DNA of 64,000 nucleotides, taken from Henckelia pumila. Lineage: Eukaryota > Streptophyta > Magnoliopsida > Lamiales > Gesneriaceae. Positions 49,421 to 62,103 of this stretch are shown piece by piece. Where the stretch lies: positions 160,967,753 through 161,031,752 of the forward strand of contig NC_133123.1 of assembly GCF_033568475.1 (NCBI RefSeq). The letters run 5' to 3'. The stretch's first letter is position 1. The number at the start of each line of letters is the position of its first letter. The notes beneath the pieces were generated by a model that worked only from the letters and a program-made list of their open reading frames with translations, did not search any database and had not been told where the DNA came from. The translations under genes were made by a program, and so were the position numbers.

Positions 49421-51907
49421 AACCTATCTTTGTATATATATATTTTTAAAATTATGAAATCTTCATTATCTAAAAAATCTAAATATAAAATATTTATATA
49501 TTAACAACTAAAAAATTTATTTAAAAACTAAACTTTAATATTCTAAGAAATTTCCATATTATTTTATAACATACAAATAATACATTTTTATTATATAAAA
49601 AAATTATACCGATATACATGAAATTTTAATTACTTTTTTATTTAAAATATATAAAATTATGAGAGCAAGGTTTAAAATTTTGATCTATCAAAAGTTTACT
49701 AATCTAATATGACAATAAAATATATATTTACATCATATTATTTTAAATCCTAGAATTCATTTTGAAAATATAAAATATGGGTTGTTTTTCACCTAAAAAT
49801 AATTTATTCATGTTCAAACAACTTTGTAGAATAATTGTTGCAAAATATTCCAATAATTAAAATAGGAAAATTGAATATTTAAAACATTGATGTTGGAGAT
49901 GGGTGCATAAGAGGGGAGGGGTGGTGTATACATTTTAAAAATATTTTGAGTTATAATAGATAGTTTTTGAAATATTCAAAAATCAATGTAACACCGAAAA
50001 ATTATATCAAGTTTAGTTAGAAAATAAAGCAAAAATACTCGAATAATACATCTAACAACTAATTAAGTATTTTGGAAATCACTTGAACAAATTTTATGTT
50101 GAGATGATAAAAATATTTTGGTTGAAGCATGTTATTTTGTATGCAAGATTTTGATATTTTTATAGAATATATATAATACTTCAACAAATCATCCAAAATA
50201 ATAACGATAAGTAAATGTAATAAAGTAAAGAGATATCAATTTGTTTATGCATGTTTGGAGATTCAACTTGAAACGATCCTGACTTACTACTATTTTTTTT
50301 TTCAATAAGATATTTCTTTAAAATACATTTTATTTAAAGATATTGATTATACATAAATATATATTACAATTTAAAATAATCTTCCATGAAATATTACTCT
50401 TAATAATGTAATTGCAGGCACATAACCTAAAAACTCAACAACACTTAAAACTTCATGTATGCAAGCTTCATTACGTAAATCATATTCAAAATCCTGCAAA
50501 TCATGTAAAACAATGAAAATCTTCTAAACATATGCGAAAAATAAAAATGTTTATAAATTCTATAAATAAATAGGCTCATAAATTTTACGGAAAAGAATAA
50601 TAATTTTGATTGTAAATATGAGAATGTTGATCCATAATTTCATATCCCAAATATCATCTCACAAAACTCCATGTCTTTATTTTAATGATAGTTTTTATTT
50701 CGAATAAATGACGAATGAAAAGTTTAAATATTCTCAATCTCTCTTACAATATTAATCGATACAAAAAATATCCCAAAACTTTGGGTCGAGAAGATGTCAG
50801 ATCAAAATTTTTTCGTGACAAAAATGAAATAGAATTCCAATGTTAATTAATATCGTAGTATGAAAATCAATATTTTAATATTTGCTGGTTATTAGGTGAT
50901 AGAAAATGCTAAAGATGCAAGAGAATTTAGACTCCCAAAAAAGGTCTGTAAAATGGGCTCTTTCTATTTTAACAAATGGTCACTGTCTTTATGTTGCATC
51001 CAATGGTCCATGTTTTTTTGCGGTTATAAGATTATCTCAAATGCAAAAAAATAAAATAAAATTAAATATCAAATGTAAAAAAACATGGGTCATTGGATCC
51101 CCATTCGAGCAATACCCGAATGAGATAGAATAGACAAAACCTATAAAATGAATTCCATGTATATCAAAGAAATTGACATAGATAGGGGTGGGCAGATCAA
51201 AAGCAGCCACCCCAAACAAATCTCCTATGTTAATTACACACTACAAATTGTACAACAGTCAACAGTATGTAGTACTCCATGCATTTAAGCATATCACAGT
51301 CAAGAAATAAGGCAGTCAAGTTTTATCGAATATTGTGACATTCGATCAACGCCGATTCTTGAATCAATATGAAGGATTAAAACATAAAACTGAATTAACC
51401 CAATATCTGAAAATGTGATCAAATAATGAGGCAAAGTTTATAGAAGCTTTACATCACAACTCCGATCCGTGACTACAACACAAGGCCGAATCGATGATTT
51501 CGAATTAGAATGAGTGAGTAGAGCTGATATTAGATAATATTTAAATCTGTTTGAATAACATCATTTTTTAGAGTACGTATATATATTATATATTCACTTA
51601 TCTCAAGAAGATATCTTTCCACATATCAACTATCTCTTTGTTGATATTCTAACATAGAACTTTGGTTGAATACTCAACAAAATATTTTAATCATGTAACT
51701 TGTAAAAGTTTGTTATTAATCTATAAACTTCAAATAATTTTTTGCGGTCTTGTTTTGTCCTAAACCATCGATTCATCGAATATTGCTTAGCTGATATTGA
51801 TCGATGCTATCCTATGTGACTGATGTGACAAAAATTGAGTCTATATAAAACACATTACAATTATACCTAAACAAATTAAAATAAATGAGAAAACGCCTTA
51901 TTCTTTA
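49421..51907. other. AT-rich intergenic DNA
   Basis: Long AT-rich stretch with no conserved frame, repeat pair or structured RNA that I can support. Confidence 0.6.
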
Positions 51908-52260
51908 CACTACAAGAAAATCATCAATCCACAACAGGCAATAGACAACATTTTTAATGCAAAATTGTTGTCTTCTACCTTTCGACAACAGTTTTATTAA
52001 AAAATATTGTTGTTAAGCGTTTTTCATTTTCAAAGACAACAATTTTTTAAAAAATGATGCTTTTTTACCTTTTTTAAGCTACAACAACAGTTTTTTTTAC
52101 AACCGACAATAGTTTTTATATATTGTTGTTAATGAGAGTGTTTTTTTTGGAATCAAAGAGTACAACATTTTTTAAAAATTGTTGTATATAATTGATGTCT
52201 TTTAATTAAATTTTTTTTATTAAAAAAATTCAATAATAAATTTTTTTTGAGCCAAAATAA
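51908..52260 (+). mobile_element. CACTA (En/Spm) transposon left terminus
   Basis: CACTACAAGAAAATCATC matches the canonical plant CACTA terminal repeat. It is followed by subterminal copies of a GACAACA/TTGTTGT motif in both orientations up to about 52200, the usual binding array for the transposase. The matching right end (TTTTCTTGTAGTG) is not visible in the window, so the element is truncated or extends past 64000. The preceding TTA may be the 3-bp target site. Confidence 0.7.
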
Positions 52261-52584
52261 TAATTCTTTTAAATAAACTACGATAAGGGATCCCAACACG
52301 ACATATATTTTGCAAGTATTGACCTAATCCCCAATTTCTTGGCTCTCTTCCACGTTATTCTTAATTCGTTTCCATTGCACGTACGTCATCGGAGAGGTCC
52401 GACGACCTTCTTCCAGCCCGCCCAAGAAGATTTCTCTGTCCTAAATTGCAAGAAAAAAGCTATTTATTAACCCCTCTTTTGCGAATGAAGCTCTGGATCT
52501 TCTTCCTCACGATTTCGTCCACTTGTTTGTTGTTTTTGGTCGATTGAAGGTTTTATTTTAACCCTAGACTATTTCGAACCTAGC
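52261..52584. other. Sequence between the CACTA end and the solo LTR
   Basis: Mixed-composition DNA resembling a 5' UTR (CT-rich segments, 52340-52580). No supported coding frame. It could be internal to the CACTA element. Confidence 0.35.
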
Positions 52585-55433
52585 CTAGCTGTAAGGCTCG
52601 AAAAATATTTAATTTGAGAATTTACGGATATTGAGATTTAAATTCCGGGATTCTTAAATTAAAAGATTAAAATATTCGTATTTAATATTTATGGAATTTG
52701 AGATTTAAATTCCGAATTTGAGAAAATATTAATTTGAGTATTTTTGGAGTTTTAGATTTAAATTCCAATATAAATATAAAGCCGGGATTATTTAATTTTA
52801 ATCCGAGAATATTTAATTTGGGAATATTTAAAATTTAGAATTAAATTCTAATGTTATTAAAGATTGAAATTGAATTAAAAAGATTGGCCGAGGGCTAATT
52901 TCCAAATAGCACATGGACTGATTTGCAATTAAGACAAAGTTCAGGGACTAAACTGCAAATAGGCCAATATATATGTAATTACACAATTCCCTACCTCTTA
53001 TTCACGTGCAATCAGTAGCAAAACCGTGAGAGAAGGTAGAAGAAGCTGAAAATCATTCCAAGCCATTTTTTATCCTTTCAAGCTCCGGTAAAAATTGATC
53101 CGCCCGGTAGAATTCAAATGGAATTTAATTATGATTGGATATATATGTGCTTGAGCTAGCATAGATTACATATCCAAGACAGATCGGAAAAAAGAACGGC
53201 GTTTAGAATTTTTAGGAATTGTTAAAGCATTTTTCAAAAATCTGAATTTTAAGGCTTCCATTTTCGTGAATGAGTTGCTGAATGGTTGCTATTATAGTGT
53301 TGAGATGATTGATAATATGATGTTTATGCTTTTGGAATTACCAGTTTCGATCCGTTACGCCACCGGTTTGAGATTTTGAATTGATATTACTTCTCCATGT
53401 GTAGAGTTGATCTTGACATGTATTGATGAAGAATTTAATATGAGATTGAGTTTTAAATGTAGAAATGATAATGTTCGAATTGTTAGATTTATCGGACTCG
53501 AATAGTTGCGACCTCGGTTTAAATTCCGATTGTATTATCAAGATATGAATTGTATTAGCATTAAAGAGACATCGATTCAGATTGGAAATGGATGTTTAGA
53601 TATGTTAGAACATATTGCAGATTTGAAGTAAAAGAGATCGAATTCGAATTGATGAGTCCGAGTTCGAATGAATTGAAGTGTTTGAACCTTCAATGTGCAA
53701 CAATGGATCAAGTAGAATTTGATGACAGATTTGACTAGCCTTGTGTTGATCAGCATTTGCAAGAGTTTGCAAAAAATTCAAGATGTTTGAATCAAGATCA
53801 AACGTATGAATAGACATTAAATAAGATGGGAAGAACAACTCGAGATCGTTTTGATTATTGAGTTTCCTAAAATCACATACTTATCTGTTTAAGTGCTCTT
53901 ATGTGATTTACTTGTTATTGTTGCCTTGATTGATTATTGATTTATGTGTTCAAGATGTTTTACAGTATTTGTATGATTTAATGCATCAAGATTATGTTGC
54001 ATTCATCTTGAACCCTACTTCGAAAAGCATAGAGGGCTGATTGGCCTAGATTGCAAAATGACGTTTGGAGGACTATAGGTGAGTGGCACGAAATGTAGAT
54101 TTACTTTCAGAGCTAGAAGACTTACTATAGTTGCACCAAAGCCAAAGGAATTGAGATATTTAACGCCACCTCGATTGGGTAAGTTGGTGGTCGGTTAAAG
54201 ATTTTATTTCCCGGGATCCCAAGAACTAAGATTTATTGATATTAGATTTGATAGCCTATTCTTTGAAACATGCATTGCATTTATGCATTAACCTAGAGAT
54301 TTCTATGGTTTAAAATATGTATTTATAAATGCTAGCATGTGATTATATGTCATTCAAGATATGAATGTATTTATACGAGTGATTTGATATTGCTGTAAAT
54401 GAATAGTTATGTTATACGAATGAAAATGCGATTATGCTTCTATGATTGACATGTTCTTACATGTTTGAGATTTAAGATTATTATAGCATATATATTTATT
54501 ATGCTTATATTATGTATATGCATGTCGTTCATACTGAGATTTATTCTCACCAGAGTTATCCGGCTGTTGCTTTGTTTGTATGTATGCATTGCATCAGGTT
54601 GGGGTATGATCAAGTTAAACATGACTTGAATAACACGAGATTGAAAGATTAGAAGTTGTGACTCGGGTTTTAAGCAGATGACATGTAGTCTATAATTTGA
54701 TAAACATGTTAGAACAATATGCACCTTTGTATATGTTGTTGTCAAGTATTGATTTATACTTGAGAAGTCATGTAATATAGATATGTAGATTGATGTATGT
54801 CAAGTATATAGAATCATGTTGAGAAGCTTAGATGATAGATTGTATCATTTTTCAGATTTGAAAGCTTCATTGTTGAATTTTAGTACAGGGCACGGACCCC
54901 GTGCCATGGTCCGTGCAAGGTCCAGACCAAGGTTTGTGTGTGAGCGATCTATTCATTCTATTAAAAAAAGGACAAATTATTTAAAACTCCCCATTACCAA
55001 ACTTCTCTTTAACTTAACTCCCTACCCACCATTTTCTTTGTTTCCACTCCCTAATGGTCCCCATTTTTGAATATTTTTGAATTAACAATTAATTAAAACT
55101 AATCCTTTGTACGTGGCTTTGTTATACCTATCAAACCAGTCCCGGCCATGCAAAACTATCGGTTATGCAAGGTTTCCAGCCGATATAATCTAGATTAGGG
55201 TCCAACATGCTTCCGTAAGATAAATTAAATTCAAATACCTCTTTGACCATAATGTCGTCGGGTCATACCTGCCGAGTTTTACGAAGTGCTCCTCACACTC
55301 CAATCACGCAGTCGCAACAGATGGTTTCTGCACAAGCTCCTTCAATGACACCCAGCACAGCCTTAATTCATTTTCTACCTTAAGGCGTATGATATATAAA
55401 TTTAATTATAAAATATGAGCATGAAAGAACAAG

Positions 55434-55500
55434 AGGCTTTAAAGAAATTATTCAGACATAATATTATTACATAAATCAACTCCTTTGAAGAGGAGAAGAC
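55434..55500. repeat. Inverted repeat arm, viral promoter side
   Basis: Complementary to 62621-62690 with about three quarters identity by eye, including the core ATTATTCAGACATAATATTA. See the right arm. Confidence 0.7.
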
Positions 55501-55584
55501 AACTTGTTTAGCTACTCATAGTAGCCTTGTTCTTGAAATACATAAAGAAAACTTAATACAATAGAAAGAGAAATATTACAACAA

Positions 55585-55590
55585 TTTATT
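55585..55590 (-). terminator. Candidate polyadenylation signal of the pregenomic RNA
   Basis: AATAAA on the minus strand about 55 bases downstream of the TATA box, as expected for a pararetroviral R region that is passed twice. Only the motif is seen. Confidence 0.45.
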
Positions 55591-55640
55591 TGTAAGAAAA
55601 CTGAAGGGAATGATCGATGTCTTCAGCTTCCTCAAATGCC

Positions 55641-55651
55641 TGTATTTATAG
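55641..55651 (-). promoter_or_regulatory. Pregenomic RNA promoter TATA box
   Basis: Minus-strand CTATAAATACA following the transactivator-like frame, in the place expected for the full-length viral transcript. Confidence 0.65.
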
Positions 55652-55713
55652 CTGTAGTTCCACTCGTTTCACCGAGAAACTTCAGGGAATCTTACAGCTA
55701 TCTTGTATTTCTT

Positions 55714-55827
55714 TATGCCATTATTGATGGCATCTTTTACTAGTGGAGGAGGCAGCTGTCTTGAATTTTTTATGCCATTATTGATGACATCTTTTACTTG
55801 TGGAGGAATCACATGCCTGCCACTTTC
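55714..55827 (-). repeat. 57-bp direct repeat upstream of the pregenomic promoter
   Basis: Two units at 55714-55770 and 55771-55827 share TATGCCATTATTGATG and CATCTTTTACT. They sit between the last viral stop codon and the TATA box, where caulimovirid promoters often carry duplicated enhancer elements (family knowledge). Confidence 0.7.
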
Positions 55828-55857
55828 TTTTGGCTTTATTCTCCTCACATGCCTGCT

Positions 55858-57231
55858 TTATTGTTGTCGGGGCATCTTTTGCTTTTGAAGTAGACCCCTG
55901 TGAAAACGCATCTTTGGTGGTCCTTGTCCACCTTTGCTTGTCTCGGAAAAATCCTTTCGATCCGTTCGGGGTCTAAAGGTTTTTTCAAATTCTGGCTCCT
56001 TCTGATTTGGGCATTCTGGGCAGATATTCTCTGACCATCGTCCAATATGAGCCATGTTACAAAATTTTCGGCGAGTTTCTTTACTCCCCGGCAGCTTGTT
56101 GTTCCACAAAAGATTTCTCTTCTTTTCGAAGAGTTCTTCCGCAAATGCTGTAGTTTTTTCTGTCATTGTGTTCAACAGGAACGATCCGTTCACAGAATTC
56201 TGATAAAATTTGAATGGAAACTTGACTTTGTCCATCTCAGTAAGACAGACCCAAATACCCCATGCCCTTCTGGTTGAGATCTCATTTTCCCCGAAAGTGG
56301 ACACCAAGGGTATTTCTTCAGTTTTATGATCCTTGATAAATTTATGACTGTTTATATCAGGTCTCCTCAGCTTGATAAAATGAAAGGGTTCGTGTGATCC
56401 TTTCACTGTTGGTTCTGGAGCTGCACTGAAAAAATATAACTCAAGCACATCTCCTATGGACAAATGATCATTATTTGCCCATGTTTCTTGGACTGCTTCC
56501 TGAATCCATTTTGGTAACTGTGATATCTCCAGAAATCTTGGTGACATTGTATAAACTGAGGCCAAAACCCCAAATTCATACCAGAGTTTTACATCTTTAG
56601 GATTGACATTGTTTTTTAGCCAAACCCTTGGATATATTCCTGCAACATCAACCCTGCAAGTGTTCGGGTTGATTTCATTCCTTGTATTCAATTTCTCCCA
56701 CTTCTGTTGATAAACTTGGAATGGAGAAATAATAGATGGATTAGTATCAATCTTAGATTTGCCCTTGTCAGTGTTGGGCCTAAGATTGATCTCTTCCTCT
56801 TTTACCCCAGAGGCGGAGGGTTGACTTGATGAGTTATCCTCATCAATTGTTGCTTCATCTAGATCATCAAAGGCTGATGATAGATTAGCGCTTGTTTCTT
56901 GAGTTTTAGATTCCTCAACATCTTGTTTCACAACCGGTGGTTGTATTTCTTGTTCTTGTAAAACCAATGGTTTTAGTATATCTTGTTTATGAGAAACCAA
57001 TGGTTTCTCTATAGCCTTCACAATTGGCCCTTGAATAGCAGCTCATAGTTGTGTTTGAGCTTGCATACATCCTGTAATTCGATTAGATACTTTGATCTGA
57101 TCAGCTTGTTGTAACCTGCCGGCCTTTTCAGCATTAATGGCTAACTGGTTGAACTCGTTTTGAAGCAACCCAAGGTGTTCCCTGAGATGCCTCTGCATTT
57201 TCAGGATGGAATCCACGTCACTGACTTCCAT
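55858..57231 (-). pseudogene. Viral transactivator/viroplasmin-like protein, broken
   Basis: Starts at ATG 57231 and overlaps the end of the RT frame by 14 bases. The first 62 residues are a heptad-rich segment; then TGA at 57045-57043 interrupts. The same frame resumes to 55858 (387 residues from 57021). The middle part contains FQVYQQKWEKLNTRNE and a Trp/Phe-rich domain, which I associate with the mini-TAV region of caulimovirids. The C-terminus has a Cys pair (CPECPN). In relatives it supports reinitiation on polycistronic viral RNA and forms inclusion bodies. The identification is by position and general look. Confidence 0.65.
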
Positions 57232-58618
57232 CTCTTTTTAAAAAATCTGCAAGAATATTTTCATGAGATTTAATAATAACAATATCAAAAATATAATTTT
57301 GACATAATGTTTGCCATCTTAATAACCTAGCTTTCTCAGGTTTAGATTCAATCTTATTCTTTAGGAAAACTTTTACCTGGGTGTTATCAACCTTCAGAGT
57401 GAATTTTTTAGCAAGTAAAAATAATGGCAATTTTTCAAAAGCCATTTTAACCGCATAAAATTCCTTCTCGTTGATATGCCATCTAATGGCCTCAGATTCT
57501 GAAAAAAGACCGCTACAGTATCTGCATAGTATTTCCCCATCTGGAGTGATTTTGGTAAGGACTGCCGCCCACCAATCGTCGCTGGCATCCGTAAATAATA
57601 CCAGATCATCTTCATCTACGGGTATAGCCATTTTTGGGAGATTCTTACATATCTCTTTTAATTGGTTTACCCCTTTAGTATGGTCATCGGTCCATATAAA
57701 CCTAGCATCCTTTTTTAACAAAGGACTGAACACCTTTCTGTACATTGCTAGATTGTTAATAAACATCCCTGCAAAATTAACTACTCCAAAAAAACTCTGG
57801 AGTTGTTTTACATCTTTGAGTTTATCTGGAAAATTATTTACCTTTTTCACAATATGGGGTTGTAGAATTATTCCAGTTTCATCAATCTCAATACCGAGGA
57901 ATTCAATTTTCCTTGTTGCTATGACTGCTTTCTTTTCAGATAACACCAGTCCTTCTTGTTTACAAATTTTAGAAAAAATCTCTAAGTGTTTAACGTGTTC
58001 GTCTATATTTTTTGATGCTATAAGAATATCATCAATATAAACAAACATAAAGTTGAAATAATCTTTAAAAAGATTATCCATCTTTCTTTGAAATATCTGG
58101 GGTGCATTAGCCAATCCCATAGGCATAACTTCCCAAATATAGTGTCCTTGTGGAGTAGAAAAGGCTGTGAATTTTTTACTTTCTTCTTTCATTCGAATCT
58201 GGTAAAATCCAGAATTACAATCAAATTTTGAGATTACTTTAGCATTTCGTACACAACTAATTAGGTGTTCTCTACTTGGTATGAAGTACCCATCAAACTC
58301 CAAGATTTTATTAATACCTTGGTAGTTGATAACTAACCTGGGTTTCCCTCTTTTTATTTCACCATGATTTCTGACCAGAAATCCTGGGCTGCTATTTGGT
58401 AAAACTCCTTCTTTGATTAGACCAAGGTCCAAATGTTCCTTGATAATTATTCTCATATCCCTTTGATCTGTTATGTTCATCGGGATAGGCTTATATCTGA
58501 CGAATTCATACTCTTTGCCTTCCTTTAGAGTAAGGCTGACTTTGAGTTGATTTCTATCCCACCATGCCAAAAGGATGCTCATTGTAACTTTCCTTGAGCC
58601 TCTTTTTGACATCTTCAA
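57218..58618 (-). pseudogene. Viral reverse transcriptase and RNase H
   Basis: A 466-codon frame. The reverse transcriptase has GKPRLVINYQGINK, FSTPQGHYIWEVMPMGLANA and the active site FVYIDDILIAS. The RNase H part has LFTDASDDWWAAVL, NEKEFYAVK and DFLKRD, so the acidic residues are retained. The frame is not continuous with the protease upstream: a one-base shift lies in the T run at 58569-58572, with the two frames overlapping by 65 bases. It copies pregenomic RNA into DNA in the virus. Confidence 0.9.
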
Positions 58619-59243
58619 GGGATACCTTATTCTCTAACTCTATATCTCTGTGATTTAGAGTTACCTTAAGAAGCTCCATATCATCCGTTTGGAGTTCTTG
58701 TTCTGTTGTTATTTTCAACATGGTTTCTCCAAACCTTCTTGGATCTTTCATTTTTTGGTGAAAAAGTTGTCCTTTATCACCATGCTTGCTGCGAAATATT
58801 ATCGGTAATTGTCGATAAAAAGCAACCTTGAGTCTTTGAATGATAATTTTATGATCACAAATTGTAGTGAACATAAGTCTTCTTGACTCATTGTCTTGTG
58901 TGTACTTCTTAAACATTTGTAAGAAGTTATTTTCTAACAGGATATCAGCTCCTGTATCATGGAAATAAATTGGTGGTGTCTTTACCTTGTACCAATGTGT
59001 CTGACCTGCTCCTCCCATAAGGATCTCTGCTTGTTTTATTCCTTTGCAAAGAATTAAAATTCTTCGAGAGAAATCTCGTCCAGCAATTTTTGGCAATTCT
59101 TCTTCACATTCTTCAGGGAAGACTCCTCTTTTTGCTGTACAAATTCCTGCTCCTGAATCAATATAAGCTGCAAAGTATTTAGCCTTATATTGTTCATACA
59201 ACATTCCTATCGGAATGTATATGGAGAAAGGACTTGTTGTCAT
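58554..59243 (-). pseudogene. Viral aspartic protease region
   Basis: The 229-codon frame starts with ATG overlapping the previous stop (ATGA at 59243-59240). It contains AAYIDSGAGICTAK, the Asp-Ser-Gly-Ala type active site of pararetroviral proteases, and a second YFHDTGADILLEN segment. It ends at TAG 58554 because of the one-base shift to the RT frame. In the intact virus protease and RT would be one polyprotein. Confidence 0.85.
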
Positions 59244-59506
59244 TTTTTAAAGGGATTACTAAATGGCCCTGCCATTTTTAACAGACTGTGTTGTAACTCA
59301 GTAATCCGATTAAGACTATTTACCTTTAGTCTTTCTAAAGCTTCAGAAGGTAGAGTATGGTTAATCCTTTCTACCTCTTCAATGCGTTCTAGTAAATCAT
59401 GTTCATGACTTACTAATTTCAACAGTTTCTTCTTCCTCTGTTTATAAACAGAGTTTTCGAATCTGATTAAGGGATTGTCCCTTATCCAATTCTCTTGGTT
59501 TTCCAT
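59240..59506 (-). CDS. Small viral protein of unknown role (88 aa)
   Basis: Intact frame with a charged, heptad-like stretch (LVSHEHDLLERIEEVERIN) that predicts a coiled coil. It sits between the movement protein and protease frames, spaced 12 bases from the former and overlapping the latter by ATGA. I do not recognise it. A virion-associated or aphid-factor-like role is only a guess from size and place. Confidence 0.5.
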   Translation of the reverse strand: MENQENWIRDNPLIRFENSVYKQRKKKLLKLVSHEHDLLERIEEVERINHTLPSEALERLKVNSLNRITELQHSLLKMAGPFSNPFKK

Positions 59507-59518
59507 CTTGCAGAATTT

Positions 59519-60714
59519 TTATTGAATCCTCCAAGTCTTCTCTTTTGCCATGAACTCTATTCTTTTTTCAAGGCGTTTCCATGGTTTATGGTTCTCCAGA
59601 AATTCTAGGCCAAGAATGAGCTGATACATTTCTTTTCCTGGAATTCCACAGATTTGAACTTCCAATTCTCCAATATTTATCACTCCTTGGTAAGTTTTTT
59701 TTTCTTGTTGTTCCAAATAGTAAATCGAGTTACAAGGGAACTGATTCCGATGGCTTGTAATTTCGAATACTATTTTCACTTCTTTCCATCCTTCTGGAGA
59801 TCTAAGTTTTCCTATTATAGAAAACTCCTTTTCTTCTGATGGAATTTCTTGAATAGGAGATTTGTCCCATCTCCTACTTGTCATTCGGTCTCCTTGGAAC
59901 GATAACCTTCGGGGTTCTATTTTAAGATCTCTGTATAGAACATGTTTGTCTTGAATTTGAATGTCTGTTTCCTGAATTAAAGGAAACTCAATTCTTTCCG
60001 GGTATATTGCATGAGCAACTTTCCCAAATATCTTTGGAATTTCAATGAACTCATTTCTAATAAATAATTCAGAATGATGAGTATTAGAAAGAGCATATGA
60101 AATTTGATATGTAATAGAATATGGTCTATTACCTCCTTCATTAGTCTTTTTTCCTTGAAGTTTTGATGTAACGTCAAGGCTCGACTAAAATATCTATCAG
60201 CTAAATTGTAGGCTATTCTTGGATAAATAACTCCCACAATTTTTCCTGCGCACAAATTTCCCGAGATAGTTCCTAGAACCGCATCTTGTATATTCCCCAT
60301 CCTTTTATCGCATACTACGATGTCTATGGGTGAATCTATTCCTTCTTTAAAAGTAGCTTTGATCATAATCTGGATTGCTCCAATATGAATCCAAGACATT
60401 GTCTTTGCTACTTCTGCTTTTAATTTCTGTAATTCCTCTCGAATTTCTTCAAAGGGAATTAACTGCATCTCAATTTGATTACTGGTTAATTCCATAGGAA
60501 TCGCCATTTCCCTTCTGGATACCTTATAAATCAAATTATGTCTTCTTTGTCTTAGCCCTAGGTTTCCTAAGACTCTTTCAACTTGTCCTGCCGAAAATCC
60601 TTGGTACTTTTGTAATGTTGAATTTTCTCTCATAATCCTTTGAACCATATTATGAGATATCGTGGTTTGAATAAAGAACCCAGCCAAACTTTCATGTGTT
60701 TCATGTCGAAACAC
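59519..60714 (-). pseudogene. Viral movement protein (30K superfamily), frameshifted
   Basis: The first part (60714 to about 60135) contains the core GVIYPRIAYNLADRYF and RALTLHQNFKEKR, typical of 30K movement proteins that enlarge plasmodesmata. A one-base shift near 60135 moves the reading to the frame that passes 59884 and ends at TAG 59519. The frame begins just after the coat protein stop with no good ATG at its start, so it may have been part of a coat-movement polyprotein or begin at an internal Met. Confidence 0.75.
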
Positions 60715-60721
60715 CTCCTAT

Positions 60722-62103
60722 TTACTCTGATTCTGATTCTGATTCATCCTCAGAAACTTCTTGACTAAATAATATCTCTTCTTCGTATATGCTTTCATCT
60801 GAGGAGATGTCCTCAAATTGATATACTTGGACTAGATCTTGAAAGAAAACCGCATCATCCATATCTGGTGTTGCTTCAAAGAGTTTGACTCCTTTTTTCT
60901 CATTTTTTGGACAATTTGTAGATATATGTCCTCTTGCTTCACATGTCCAGCAGTTGCAATCCTTGAAACTTTCACTTGCTCTTGTATGAGTTCTTCTGAA
61001 AGTTCTTCTTGATGGTGTTCTTTCCCTTCTTTGTGATGAGCTTGTTACTGGGGATGTTCTTGTGGGTCCACTTCTTCTTCCTGATCTATAAGATCTGGCC
61101 TTTTGTTTGGACCAAAATGTTCTTGGTTTCCAAGAACTTCTCATTCTTTTATTATAGGGATTATTTATGAATTTCTTCCTTTTAAATCCCTGTGATCTGT
61201 TTTCAATGATCGTTGGAAGATCATTTTCTCTACAACATAAAGGTGTACATTTGTCTATACCTCTTATTTTCTTATAGTTCTTCCGTAATGCTGCCATATG
61301 ACACCATTCTGCCAATTTTTCTTTCAAAAAGGATGCGCGTCTTGCCAATGTATCAAGATGACCTGGAACGTATTCTTTAATCAGCATTTCTCTCCAGGGA
61401 CTTGGCATTTTTGCGAAAATAGCTGAATAGCTACATTTTCCTCGACTCCTGAATTTCATCTGTATTTAGTGAATAACATAATGTATTCATCAACTAAACA
61501 GATATCATGTAACTCGAGGCTATACAGAGCTTGAGTATATCTTCTCTTTTTCTCTGTATCTTGATTATTGAAATAGTCTACCCCTATGAATTGAGCTTTA
61601 AATAGGGTGGTCATTCTTTCTTCAATCTCGCTGAGGGATTCTCCTGCTAAGATTGATTCCTTCGTATCTGGAATAGTCATCTCCCATGCAATCTTGACTG
61701 ATCCCATTAGACTCATTTCTAGAAGTTTAATGAATCCTTCTTTATTGAGATCTAATGTTCCTGCTGCAATTCTCATAGCTGACGTCCAATCATCTATAAG
61801 ATCTTTTCTGTTTTTGAAGTCCAAAACATCAAGGTTTAACATAACCTCGTAAGGATGTATTGGATCTAAAACAATTTTTCCGTAATGAGTTTGATGGAGT
61901 GGGATTTTACTCCTTCTTGATCTGGTTCCTGCTGGATGTGAATTTTCTCCAACCTAGAACTCACTATGTGGTTCTTCTGTTTTAACCACATATCTTGGGG
62001 GATTCCCTATGGGTTGTTCACCCTCAGGGAAATTCATTTTTAGATCTACTACTTTGAGATTATCTTGTAGATCCTCGAGATTTAATCTTTCTAAAGTAGT
62101 CAT
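60722..62103 (-). pseudogene. Viral coat protein, broken
   Basis: Starts at ATG 62103, sharing the A of the preceding TGA (TGATG). TAG at 61956-61954 (codon 50) interrupts; the same phase continues to TGA 61458-61456. A one-base shift leads to the frame 61459-60722. It contains the CCHC zinc finger CWTCEARGHISTNC followed by an acidic Ser/Glu-rich tail (EDESESESE), the standard end of caulimovirid coat proteins. It binds viral RNA and forms the particle in relatives. Confidence 0.8.

Noticed and set aside
50906..51219. Short frames on both strands in AT-rich DNA
   Set aside because: No motif, no start context, and mutually overlapping. Random.
55241..55340. Possible tRNA or structured RNA near the left viral junction
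   Set aside because: No cloverleaf or conserved A/B box could be traced.
58554..58618. Programmed frameshift between viral protease and RT
   Set aside because: The shift sits in a simple T run, and other frames of this copy carry similar one-base lesions. Decay is the simpler reading.
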